Assembly (NCBI GenBank): GCA_002163115.1
Contig: MAAI01000078.1
Coordinates: forward strand, 1-36,703
DNA: 36,703 nt
From: Methylophaga sp. 41_12_T18
Lineage (GTDB): Bacteria; Pseudomonadota; Gammaproteobacteria; Nitrosococcales; Methylophagaceae
Direction: 5' to 3'
Shown: piece after piece, positions 8,199 to 19,337 of the stretch
Layout of the letters: the number at the start of each line of letters is the position of its first letter
Numbering within the stretch: position 1 is the stretch's first letter
The notes under the pieces: model-generated
Databases searched by the model: none
Told to the model about the DNA's origin: nothing
The model's input: the letters and a program-made list of their open reading frames with translations, nothing else
Translations under genes and position numbers: made by a program

Positions 8199-8204
8199 AG
8201 TTTC

Positions 8205-8486
8205 TTAGTCTTGCTTCTTATCGGCATGACCGAGATGCTTTTCTGGAGCGATGGCATCACGGACAACTTGTTTAAGTTCGGTTATTTCTGGAAACCGACC
8301 GACATCTTTGCGTGACCAAACCACATTGCCATTGGCAATGACTTCAAAAAGACCTCCTGTTGCTGGTTTTAAAGACAGCTCAGATATTTCCTGTTCGAAA
8401 GTTGTAAGTAACTCTTGTGCCATCCATGCAGATCGCATCAACCATCTGCATTGAGTACAGTATTTTATTTCTATTTTATTTTGCAT
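8205..8486 (-). CDS. SelT/SelW/SelH (Rdx) family protein, Cys form
   Basis: The ATG at 8484-8486 has an AGG six bases upstream and is preferred over the ATG two codons earlier. The product has 93 residues with a thioredoxin-like CTQC motif (C10, C13) and the Rdx core (ELSLKPATGGLFEVIANG, then VVWSRKDVGRFPE). It is the cysteine homologue of selenoprotein W: no UGA is used. It overlaps the 3' end of the DUF457 gene, so the two are translationally coupled. Redox function is likely; the partner is unknown. Confidence 0.9.
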   Translation of the reverse strand: MQNKIEIKYCTQCRWLMRSAWMAQELLTTFEQEISELSLKPATGGLFEVIANGNVVWSRKDVGRFPEITELKQVVRDAIAPEKHLGHADKKQD

Positions 8487-9045
8487 CTTCATCCTGAGTT
8501 TTTAATGGTTTAAGTTTTTTTGAAAGCTTGAGTCTTATCAGTATTCCAACGATTGCTAGCAACAAGCCAGGCAGGAATACCCAAAGTAATTCTGATGATA
8601 TTACCTTTAAACCGCGCTCAGTAAAAAATGCCTTTAATCCGATAGGGGATACCTGGATTGGTCTAAAGGATAGAAAGTGACGTTCATGTTCAAATGGCCA
8701 ATAAAGTGCGACGCCAAGCCCTCCATTGGTCATACCATCTAACAAGGCATGTGATGCACATGCAATAAAGCAAATAACCAAGACCGCGATTGGATGCGAG
8801 TGAAGCTTTCGCCAAAACAGTGAACAGCAAAGTGCCAGTACTGCTGCAAAAAACAAGGAGTGGGTAAAGCCTCGATGTCCCCATTGAGACTCGTAGGCAA
8901 TGCCAAATTTAAACGCAAGCACATCAACGTCAGGGAATACTGACAGAATCGCAGCCAGTATGAATAAGCGAAAATTAATGACATTACTCTTCAGCGCCAC
9001 ATAGGCCACGGCAGGAATGACTAAATGAGCAAAAGCTGATGCCAT
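8476..9045 (-). CDS. DUF457 inner-membrane, metal-dependent hydrolase-like protein (YdjM-like)
   Basis: A 189-residue membrane protein with about four membrane segments. It has the DUF457 metal-site motifs: N-terminal AFAHL, FPDVD (38-41), WGHRGFTHS (56-63) and HALLDGMTNGG (about 99-109). These His/Asp residues are thought to bind metal, and E. coli YdjM is a member. The reaction is unproven. It overlaps the downstream SelT/W/H-like gene and probably forms a two-gene operon with it. Confidence 0.88.
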   Translation of the reverse strand: MASAFAHLVIPAVAYVALKSNVINFRLFILAAILSVFPDVDVLAFKFGIAYESQWGHRGFTHSLFFAAVLALCCSLFWRKLHSHPIAVLVICFIACASHALLDGMTNGGLGVALYWPFEHERHFLSFRPIQVSPIGLKAFFTERGLKVISSELLWVFLPGLLLAIVGILIRLKLSKKLKPLKTQDEDAK

Positions 9046-9080
9046 GATTATCCTTTAATGCTTACTTAAGCTGGAGACAT

Positions 9081-9123
9081 AGGTTACTTACAAGGTTCGC
9101 TAGGGTATCCATGTAAGTAACCT
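9081..9123. repeat. Perfect 12-base inverted repeat
   Basis: AGGTTACTTACA (9081-9092) and TGTAAGTAACCT (9112-9123) are perfect reverse complements with a 19-base loop. They lie downstream of the giant secreted-protein gene. No T run follows on either strand, so it is not a classic terminator. It could be an RNA-stabilising stem, a site-specific binding site or an element remnant. Confidence 0.8.
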
Positions 9124-9144
9124 CTGCAAGGCCAAAGAGTTAAC

Positions 9145-12429
<3,285 letters not shown>

Positions 12430-12926
12430 GTTGTTCCTTAATTAAAACTCTGAAAGCTTAACGGCGTTCAGATGTTTATCCATTTAATATATTTCGCAGG
12501 CGAGTCTAGCACAGAAATTACCGGTTGGCGTAGTAAGTGAACTTGATTAATTTCTTTAAAAACAAGGGGGAATAAGTAAGCGAATGCTTACATCTATTAC
12601 AATTGTTGAGGAATCTAAATATCAGGCTAGGGTTTCAATCCCACCCTGAAATCCTCTCGGTTTTAATAAAAAAATTGCTAAGGAGTTATAGTGTTTCATT
12701 TATTACATCTATCTCGGCAGGAATAGACTAGGAGTGAAAAAGCAGACCCATGATTAGCCTTAACATCTAGCTAAGCGTGGTTTTTGTCCTGTCGATATAT
12801 TCAATAACAAGCAGTATCCTAGTGAATTAGGGAATAAAGTGATTGATAAATGGTTAACTTTTAGCAGTGGAAAGACGAGTGGCAGCAGCTCAGGCGCTTT
12901 CTTTTTCGAAAAAGTATTTATTGTAT
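12430..12926. other. Non-coding region upstream of the giant secreted-protein gene
   Basis: I find no gene in these 497 bases. They contain the upstream region of the large secreted-protein gene, a perfect hairpin GTAAGC-GAAT-GCTTAC (12576-12591), an imperfect inverted repeat (12629-12655) and the palindrome CTTTTTCGAAAAAG (12901-12914). The palindrome sits just after the last gene of the minus-strand cassette and may act as a weak terminator. Confidence 0.5.
12503..12511 (-). promoter_or_regulatory. Extended -10 promoter candidate for the large secreted-protein gene
   Basis: On the minus strand TGCTAGACT is an extended -10 element (TGnTAnnnT). It would start transcription near 12496, about 65 bases before the ATG. 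No convincing -35 element is present, as is allowed for extended -10 promoters. Confidence 0.35.
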
Positions 12927-13877
12927 TTAAAGAGGCAGTGCCAAAAACGTCCCACCATTTCTCTTTGTAAGTTCACGCATTAAGATGCCAAACCGGTTGG
13001 TTGTTCCGGGGGAGATGAAGCCAATACCATGAATTTTGGCGAGTTGATTACCAGTGGTAGATATTAAATTCTGCTTGGTGAGACTATCTATAACAGGGTC
13101 ATAAGATGAGCCGCTATAGTCATCGCCGAATACATATATAGATGTTGAAATATTCGCTTTTGCATATTTTCGTAGTGCAGTTTGTATTCCTTCGACAGGG
13201 CTACTATTAGAAAACTCTCCCCACGATTTAAATAAATTAATGACGTTTTTTCTTCGTCCTGCTGTGTCGGGGATCCACTTGCCATCGTAGCCAGAAATGA
13301 GAGATGTGCCCATGTCATTTAATATCTGAAAGCCTTTTACTTCAGGATGAATATTTAACACATTGATGATCTCAGTAGAAACTCGGCTCCAGATTTGCTG
13401 CATGCTGCCCGAGGTGTCGACAATAAAAACAACATAGTCACTGTCTACAGGGATACCGCCTACTTCTTCATCGCGTTTAGTGTTCTTTGTTTTTGGTGTG
13501 GAGATAGAGGCTTGTTTTAATGTTGATTGGACTAATGAGAGTCCTTCAATATCATCTGCTAGTGAAGTTTGCTTTTCTTTTTGTTGTTGAATTTTGTTTG
13601 CGAGCGCCTGTGCAGCGTTTTTTAACCGTTGTTGCTCATTGGATAGCTGTTGGGTTTCTGACGATTGTTGTTCTATGGTTTGCTGAATATCGGAAATCGT
13701 ATTTTCAAGCGAGATGACCGTTGTTAATAAGTGTTCGACTTCTCCTTTTCCACTGATAGATACGTCATCATTTGTTTTTGAAATGAGCACCAACATAACT
13801 ACAGCACCAAAACCACAGGAGATGATGTCCAAGAAGGACAGGTTAAATATATCGAGTTCTTTTTTACGAAGTTTCAT
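12927..13877 (-). CDS. ExbD/TolR-like anchor fused to a von Willebrand A domain (second copy)
   Basis: The ATG at 13875-13877 overlaps the stop of the preceding gene as ATGA, so I prefer it to the TTG two codons upstream. Product about 316 residues. Order: a basic cytoplasmic N-terminus, one membrane helix (about 14-34) containing Asp17 in FLDIISCGFGAVVML, a Gln/Glu-rich coiled coil (about 50-115), a linker, then a VWA domain (about 146-316) with a metal-site motif DTSGS (154-158). The helix resembles ExbD/TolR, where the same Asp carries protons, and the VWA part would be periplasmic. It is a paralogue of the previous gene and the last gene of the cassette. Its ligand is unknown. Confidence 0.85.
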   Translation of the reverse strand: MKLRKKELDIFNLSFLDIISCGFGAVVMLVLISKTNDDVSISGKGEVEHLLTTVISLENTISDIQQTIEQQSSETQQLSNEQQRLKNAAQALANKIQQQKEKQTSLADDIEGLSLVQSTLKQASISTPKTKNTKRDEEVGGIPVDSDYVVFIVDTSGSMQQIWSRVSTEIINVLNIHPEVKGFQILNDMGTSLISGYDGKWIPDTAGRRKNVINLFKSWGEFSNSSPVEGIQTALRKYAKANISTSIYVFGDDYSGSSYDPVIDSLTKQNLISTTGNQLAKIHGIGFISPGTTNRFGILMRELTKRNGGTFLALPL

Positions 13878-14932
13878 GGCCAATTACTTGCTGGGCTGAT
13901 CAATAAGCCCCCAGTTGCAGCTGCCCAATTCCAATACTGATTAATCGCTTCAGGGTCGCCTTCGATAGGCAATAGGACAATATCAACTTGAACACCATGC
14001 GGTGAGGATTCGATGATGGTTTGTTGGAAGAGTTTGACTCGACATTTACCTGATATCGTTGATGAGTTGCCTGACAATGAACTACAGCTAGAAAAAGGAT
14101 TGAGGCTTTTGTAGTTCGACTCGCCTTTTGTCGGTAAACCATCGGTGATGATGTATAAGTTTGTGGGCTTGAGTTTGTTTACGGTTTGTAAGCCATGTTG
14201 CAGATTGGTGGCACCTTCTGGTGTTAAGGTATCGAGATCGGCCATGACAGCGCTGAAGCTAGCAGTGCTTGCCTTCACCCAGTTAGGATTGCCTAAGGTT
14301 GTTGCTTGTTCATTAAATGCCACCACAGTCACGTCACTATTTGCAGGCACACGGGCAAGCAGCCATTGAACAATGCTTTTTGTTCGTCGCCACTTTTCTG
14401 CTTGTTGTTTTTCTAGAGCCGTGCCGGTTTTTGTTTTAATAATGTCGATTAGTTTTTCATGTGTCATTGAGGCACTGCTATCGACCAAAATGGCAATCTT
14501 GGCACCTTCCACTTTCAGGCCCAATAGATAATTTTGTTCATTTACCTGGTTGATTTCTATTTGGTCTTCTTTTTTCGGTACTTTGATATTTTTGATATCT
14601 GATTTTAGGTTTTTAATTTGTTGAGCTGCGTGTTGGGCTTCGGCGCTTTGTTTGGCAGCGATGCCTTGTTGTTGGCGAAGATCATTTTCGGTTGCTGATT
14701 TTAGTCGAGACTGTTCTGCAAGTTGACGCTGTATTTGTTCAAGAGTTTGCAGGGAATCTTGCTTGATAGCTTCTAAGTTATGTATATCTTTTTTAAGGTT
14801 GCCGACTTCGACTGACGCATCATCCACATTAAATTTCACTAGCATAAAAACAAGAATAATGGCGCCCAAGCCACACGACATGATGTCGAGGAAAGCGAGG
14901 TTAAAGCCTTCTGATTGTTTTCGCTTGATCAA
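13874..14932 (-). CDS. ExbD/TolR-like anchor fused to a von Willebrand A domain (first copy)
   Basis: A 352-residue protein with a TTG start ten bases after the channel gene stop; there is no usable ATG before the membrane helix. Order: a basic N-terminus (MIKRKQ), one helix at 12-34 with Asp16 in FLDIMSCGLGAIILVFML, a coiled coil (about 43-118), and a VWA domain (about 140-352) with the metal-site motif DSSAS (151-155), a TPEGATNL loop (near 238) and ITDGLP (Asp264). Two cysteines (283, 297) flank a Ser-rich insert and may pair in the periplasm. It follows the ExbB-like gene just as tolR follows tolQ, which supports a channel partnership. The VWA in place of the usual ExbD periplasmic domain is unusual. 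Confidence 0.85.
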   Translation of the reverse strand: MIKRKQSEGFNLAFLDIMSCGLGAIILVFMLVKFNVDDASVEVGNLKKDIHNLEAIKQDSLQTLEQIQRQLAEQSRLKSATENDLRQQQGIAAKQSAEAQHAAQQIKNLKSDIKNIKVPKKEDQIEINQVNEQNYLLGLKVEGAKIAILVDSSASMTHEKLIDIIKTKTGTALEKQQAEKWRRTKSIVQWLLARVPANSDVTVVAFNEQATTLGNPNWVKASTASFSAVMADLDTLTPEGATNLQHGLQTVNKLKPTNLYIITDGLPTKGESNYKSLNPFSSCSSLSGNSSTISGKCRVKLFQQTIIESSPHGVQVDIVLLPIEGDPEAINQYWNWAAATGGLLISPASNWP

Positions 14933-14942
14933 CGTAACTGAC

Positions 14943-15722
14943 TTATTTTATGCGGCTAAGTAAAAATTTTTCACAGTAGGCCTGCGTATCGAGTATTTGA
15001 CTGTCTTGCAGGCGCTGTAATTGATGAAAAAGGAACATGAGAAAGATACTGATCAATAAGGCAACAAGGGTGGAGTTGAATGCTACACCAAGGCTATTGG
15101 TCATGCCCGAAATATTGCCGGCTAATGCTTGGTCTGCTTGCGATAAAGCCTGGCCGATACCTCGCACGGTGCCAATAAACCCGATGGATGGGATAGCCCA
15201 TATTAAATAACGAATCATGGTGTTTTCTGAATCTTGTCTAACGGCCAAAGCATCAAGGTTACTGTCGATTGCATCAGATAAGTTTTGTACATTTTGTGTT
15301 GCTGCATATCGCCATAAAGATGAGCGTAGGGTTTGTACCAGTGGCGATGATAAACAATCTTTGGGTATTTGCTGATCTAATTTGTCGATAATGCCATGTA
15401 CATCTAAGCCGGTTTCTTGGCCGTTTTGATCGGCATCTGGATTATTGTTGTGATGCTCTTCGATTAAATCGACTGAAAATAAGTATTTTGTTTTTAATAT
15501 TTCTCGATAATTAACCGAAATTAAGAAGCAGCCCCACAGCATCAAGATAAAACAAATTTCTTGTTCATAGTCTTTTAAAATGACAACCACATCACGGGGG
15601 GATGAAAGGCCACTTGCTTGCGCTATTTCAATAAGAGCATAAGCTTCTGGGCGAACATAACCGATGTAGAACATGTGGACTACGATGATTGAAACAATAA
15701 GTGCGATGAAGCTTTTAATCAT
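14943..15722 (-). CDS. MotA/TolQ/ExbB-family proton-channel-like membrane protein
   Basis: A 259-residue inner-membrane protein with four predicted helices (about 3-22, 52-70, 170-190 and 212-233) and a cytoplasmic loop of about 95 residues between the second and third. The MotA/TolQ/ExbB core is clear: IPSIGFIGTVRGIGQAL matches YIGLFGTVWGIMNSF of the genuine TolQ in this window, and NSLGVAFNSTLVALL matches the last helix. T185 and T218 lie at the channel-lining positions. With the two Asp-bearing single-helix neighbours it would form a proton-driven complex. It is not tolQ, exbB or motA proper: those contexts are absent, and a true tolQ is present at 28614. Confidence 0.88.
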   Translation of the reverse strand: MIKSFIALIVSIIVVHMFYIGYVRPEAYALIEIAQASGLSSPRDVVVILKDYEQEICFILMLWGCFLISVNYREILKTKYLFSVDLIEEHHNNNPDADQNGQETGLDVHGIIDKLDQQIPKDCLSSPLVQTLRSSLWRYAATQNVQNLSDAIDSNLDALAVRQDSENTMIRYLIWAIPSIGFIGTVRGIGQALSQADQALAGNISGMTNSLGVAFNSTLVALLISIFLMFLFHQLQRLQDSQILDTQAYCEKFLLSRIK

Positions 15723-15733
15723 GTCAGTAAGCC

Positions 15734-15883
15734 CTAGATGTCGACAGGAAAGGAGGCGGGGGAATTAAGACTTAATTTAGATTTGCCAGCATAAGCCGTG
15801 TGCACGAGCGAAAAGCTTAAAACGAGCAGGGCGATAAACAGGGATATGAGTACTGTTTTTTTGCGACTGTTAGATAATTTCAT
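15734..15883 (-). CDS. 49-residue secreted or membrane-anchored peptide
   Basis: The ORF starts at ATG 15881-15883, immediately after the TAA of the PEGA/SUMF1 gene, with GGAG eight bases upstream, and ends 11 bases before the channel gene. The product has a basic start (MKLSNSRKK), a hydrophobic core of about 20 residues and a signal-peptidase-like site after HTAYA, leaving a possible mature peptide of 17 residues (GKSKLSLNSPASFPVDI). It has no homologue that I know. Its position, spacing and ribosome site argue for a real gene. It could be a secreted peptide or a single-helix subunit. Confidence 0.65.
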   Translation of the reverse strand: MKLSNSRKKTVLISLFIALLVLSFSLVHTAYAGKSKLSLNSPASFPVDI

Positions 15884-17890
15884 TTAGATTTCTCCGTAGA
15901 CATAGCGACTGACTCTAAAACCAAGATCATCTCTACCTGCTGTGAGGCCTTCACGATAAGAGGGCCTGAGTTCGGTAATTGAGCCAGAACGCCAATTTGC
16001 ACCTTTAACAACATGTGAGTTGTTGACTGATAGGTCAAATGGGTTTTGAAACACTTTACCCGATTTGGGAGGCACTATCGAATAACTGTCGTGCGTCCAT
16101 TCACTGACATTGCCACCTTGGTCATAAAGCCCTGACTTTTCTTGCGAAAAGCTTCCGACCGGGGCTGTTTGAGAGTAACCATCGGTATATTTGGGAACAA
16201 AATTTTTAACCTTGCCTCTAGCTGATTCATCCGCAATGTTAATGGCTTGTTTGGGAATGACTCGATCATTACCCCATACAAATACAGTTTGTTGAGCTTT
16301 GCCTGATTTTCTAGCTAACCACTCCCATTCACCTTCGGTTAATAAACGATAGCCGTTGGAGTTGGAATTTATACGTTGCAGCCGGTTGTTGGTAATTTGA
16401 TAAACGGGTGGTAGACCTTCTTGTTGGCTGAGCCAGTTACAAAATAAAGCGGCTTCAATCCATGATACGGAAGTAACAGGTTTTTTTGCATCGCCTTGTT
16501 TGCTTGGATCAAACTGCTTATATTCGGCATAAGTGACTTCATTTATGCCGGCATAGAAGGCTTTGTTGAGCTTAACTTTCTTAATAAATTCGTTGGCCCT
16601 TTGTCCCAATTCGCTACGCTTTGCCCCCATAGTGAATTGCTCATTGGGTTTATATAGTTTTAAACGCCCGCCGGCTTTATGTTTGTAGTATTGAGGTGAC
16701 TCTTGTAGTTGGGCTTGTTTTTCGGGGATAAGCGAAACAGAGATTTTTTTGTTACTGCTCGAACTAGGTGTCACGTGTTTTGATACGCTGCGATAACCTT
16801 GTTTGCTTAGCGTGACGGTGTGATTAATGGCTTGCAGTGATAGTTGTAGTGGCGTTGTGCCTACATTTTTACCATCGATTTTTACCTGAGCAGCTGGTGA
16901 GGATTCAATATCAACCTTACCCATTTCTTTTTCTAAATTAAAAGTGAGTTTTAGTGACTCGTCAGCAGCGAGCTTGAATGTTTTACTTTGTGAGAAGTAA
17001 CCGGGCTTAGCATAAGTGAGTTGGTGTTTAGTGCTGGATTTTACGGCTAGTTTGTCAGTATTGTTAGCTGTAATACCATCTAACGTGAGTGTGCCACCTT
17101 TCGGTTGCAGTGATACTTGGACGGCCGCCTTTTTTAATTCTAGGCGGTAATTTCGGTTAGTGTCGGGTTTTGTGAGGCTGATCTCGATCGTGTCATTGAT
17201 CGTTTCATAATTATCGAGCGAAACCGATACCTCATGTGAGCCACCTTGTAATGAAAGCGTTTGTGGCGAAGTGCCCATATCAATAGCGTTAATAAAAATA
17301 TGGGCTGTATTGGGAGCTGTATTGATGGTTAAACTGCCATCGACTGGAGTGAGTTCAATTTCATTTTTAAATAACTCACCACGTGATAAAGATACAGGCA
17401 GGCTAGTAGTTTGATAATAAGGATGGAGAACAGTGATCTCATGGTCACCAGCATCTAGCTCATAGTTAAAGCTTGCTGCAATAGCGAGTTTTTCGCCATC
17501 AATGTGCCAACTTGTTTTGTCGTCACTAATATTCGTGGTTAGCTCTAGTCGAGCAGGAAGCGGTTGTAATGTGACGGACAGTATTTTGCCGAAATCCTTG
17601 CTGTTCAGTTGTTGTGTGACAGGTTTAAACCCGTCAGCAGAGACAAATATAGCTGGGGTTGGAGAGATTGAATAAAGTGTTTCACCCATGAAAATGGCAA
17701 TGCCTTGGTGTACTTTCACGGTGGATATCGGCACCGCATCTTCAGGGCTAATTTCGATACGAGTACCTCGTGAAGCGAGAATAACGCTCATGACGATGAA
17801 GGCACTGATGAGAAAAGTAACAAAGACACCTAGATAGAAGAGGCGTTGTTTGTGTTTGGCTGCTTGTAGTTGTTGGTTAAATTGGTTCAT
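15884..17890 (-). CDS. Inner-membrane protein with PEGA repeats and a SUMF1/FGE-like fold
   Basis: About 668 residues from ATG 17888-17890; a GTG one codon earlier is also possible. Both overlap the preceding gene. Numbering here is from the GTG. One membrane helix (18-40) is followed by a periplasmic region with PEGA-type beta repeats: a clear one at 186-241, a degenerate one at 256-320 and a clear one at 325-388. A SUMF1/formylglycine-generating-enzyme fold occupies about 405-665, with the motifs GYRLLTEGEWEWLAR, GLYDQGGNVSEW and DLGFRVSR. The two catalytic cysteines of true FGE are absent (the region reads RPSYREGL), and C485 is the only cysteine. It is therefore probably a binding module, not a sulfatase-activating enzyme. 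No sulfatase gene is nearby. Confidence 0.88.
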   Translation of the reverse strand: MNQFNQQLQAAKHKQRLFYLGVFVTFLISAFIVMSVILASRGTRIEISPEDAVPISTVKVHQGIAIFMGETLYSISPTPAIFVSADGFKPVTQQLNSKDFGKILSVTLQPLPARLELTTNISDDKTSWHIDGEKLAIAASFNYELDAGDHEITVLHPYYQTTSLPVSLSRGELFKNEIELTPVDGSLTINTAPNTAHIFINAIDMGTSPQTLSLQGGSHEVSVSLDNYETINDTIEISLTKPDTNRNYRLELKKAAVQVSLQPKGGTLTLDGITANNTDKLAVKSSTKHQLTYAKPGYFSQSKTFKLAADESLKLTFNLEKEMGKVDIESSPAAQVKIDGKNVGTTPLQLSLQAINHTVTLSKQGYRSVSKHVTPSSSSNKKISVSLIPEKQAQLQESPQYYKHKAGGRLKLYKPNEQFTMGAKRSELGQRANEFIKKVKLNKAFYAGINEVTYAEYKQFDPSKQGDAKKPVTSVSWIEAALFCNWLSQQEGLPPVYQITNNRLQRINSNSNGYRLLTEGEWEWLARKSGKAQQTVFVWGNDRVIPKQAINIADESARGKVKNFVPKYTDGYSQTAPVGSFSQEKSGLYDQGGNVSEWTHDSYSIVPPKSGKVFQNPFDLSVNNSHVVKGANWRSGSITELRPSYREGLTAGRDDLGFRVSRYVYGEI

Positions 17891-19331
17891 CACAGAGAAT
17901 ATTTATTTGATAGCTGGTGTCGTCATAGGATATGAGTACATCTAATAACTTCGATTTATAACCTTTTCGTTTGCCCTCAAAACGATAACGACCGGGGGAT
18001 AATTGAATAGTCTTCGATTGTGTAAGCCCAACGACACCCACCCCGCGTACCAGAATATGGGTCTGATTGTCGGAAATGACTTGAACTGGAATTGTTTTGT
18101 TCATTTTTTCAATAAGTAGACTTAATGTATTTGCCTTATTAGTCAGTGATGGGCTGTTGTTGGCCAGTGCATTGGCCTCTTCTATTTGGGACTTAACTGA
18201 AGAGGCGAGTGACTTGTTTGATAAGCGGTATGGATTATTAATGTGATGGTCAAACTCGCTATTAAAATTAATAATTTGTGTGGCTGTAAGCAAGGATTGT
18301 TGAGCTGATTTGTCTGCAGCTTGTTCCTTTAATAGCAACTCAAGTTGCTGTTTAGCTGCTTGCCATCTGTCTGTAGCCATAGCTGTTTGTGCGGCTTGTT
18401 GGTACTTAGCAATGCGTTGTTTCTTTTCAAGTTGGCGTATTGCTGTTTCTACACTTTGAATTTCTTGTCGGTTTGGAAAAACTTTTTTGGCGGCACTGAT
18501 TTTTTGTTTCGCTTTGCTTACATCGCTTTGTTTAATGGCCTGATATGACTGTGCGATATATGACTGGAAGTTTCGTTGTGCCAGGATATTGATGAGCTCT
18601 TGTTTTCGTTCGACAACGGCTGTTCGCTCTGGGGCAAGCGTCATCATTTCATTAATGAGCTTGAGCTCTTTTTCAAATTGGTTTTCAATGTTGGCCGTAT
18701 TTATTTGTTCTGTGAGCGCTAATATTTCGGGTAGACGCTCTATTTCAGCAGCAAGAGTGCTTGCTTCGACAGAGGTGTTGTCGAACATTTGAGCTTTAGT
18801 AATCTGCAGTTTAGCCTCGTCGTAATTATCTTTACCGTAGGTAAGCTGAGCATCAGTCATTGCTTGTGAGAATGCCAATTGACTATCAGTAATCAGTGCT
18901 TGAGCAAGTTGAGTTGCTGTTTCAATGGCATTGTGCGCTTCGGCATAGTTAGCTGCACTAAATTGAGATAGTGCTTGATCTTCTGTGGCTTCGAGTTGGG
19001 CATCACGCTCTGGTTCCCATTTCGCTAAATCCGTTTTATTAAGATCTGGTTTTATATTACTTTCGTAATTATTTAATTTACTGATATAGCTGCTACGCAG
19101 CTCTTCATTCGGTATCGATTGAGATGATTCAATATTATTGTTAGTTGGGACAACAGCTAGGTCATTACTGGGAATATCGGGTGAAACTACTGGCGGAGAA
19201 ATGGGCCGATAGGAAATATAAAAAACAACGCTAGCGCACAGCAGAGAAATAGCCAAAAAACTGCAAACGAGTAGTGTTACTCGTTTACGCCGACTTTCCT
19301 GAGCGTCTAGGATTTTTTGTTCAAGTACCAT
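17877..19331 (-). CDS. Inner-membrane helical-repeat protein with C-terminal PEGA-like domain
   Basis: A 484-residue protein: a basic cytoplasmic N-terminus (RRKRV), one membrane helix (about 18-40), a Pro/Ser-rich linker, then a long region of helical repeats (about 75-360) with TPR-like spacing such as QFSAANYAEAHNAIETA and YGKDNYDEAKLQITKAQ. The last 75 residues form a beta-rich PEGA-like domain (SPGRYRFEGKRKGYKSK). It shares topology and the PEGA module with the next gene, which it overlaps by 14 bases at the ATG. It is likely a periplasmic scaffold. No enzyme motif is seen. Confidence 0.75.
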   Translation of the reverse strand: MVLEQKILDAQESRRKRVTLLVCSFLAISLLCASVVFYISYRPISPPVVSPDIPSNDLAVVPTNNNIESSQSIPNEELRSSYISKLNNYESNIKPDLNKTDLAKWEPERDAQLEATEDQALSQFSAANYAEAHNAIETATQLAQALITDSQLAFSQAMTDAQLTYGKDNYDEAKLQITKAQMFDNTSVEASTLAAEIERLPEILALTEQINTANIENQFEKELKLINEMMTLAPERTAVVERKQELINILAQRNFQSYIAQSYQAIKQSDVSKAKQKISAAKKVFPNRQEIQSVETAIRQLEKKQRIAKYQQAAQTAMATDRWQAAKQQLELLLKEQAADKSAQQSLLTATQIINFNSEFDHHINNPYRLSNKSLASSVKSQIEEANALANNSPSLTNKANTLSLLIEKMNKTIPVQVISDNQTHILVRGVGVVGLTQSKTIQLSPGRYRFEGKRKGYKSKLLDVLISYDDTSYQINILCDEPI

Positions 19332-19337
19332 TGTTAA

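Larger units (their letters stand above)
7866..8204. other. Intergenic region with an orphan terminator and a decayed small ORF
   Basis: No intact gene is seen. The region contains an inverted repeat TCAATAG (7968-7974) / CTATTGA (7988-7994), a terminator-like hairpin pointing to the right (8034-8065), and a minus-strand ORF broken by one stop (8079-8198). The last two have their own entries. Confidence 0.6.

Noticed and set aside
8205-8486. True selenoprotein W
   Set aside because: The motif is CTQC with ordinary Cys codons and no in-frame UGA.
12629-12655. GGGTTTCAATCCC resembles a tRNA T-arm
   Set aside because: No acceptor, D or anticodon arm can be built around it and there is no CCA-like end, so it is listed only as an imperfect inverted repeat.
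15884-17890. Sulfatase-maturing enzyme
   Set aside because: The reactive cysteines are missing and no sulfatase gene lies nearby.
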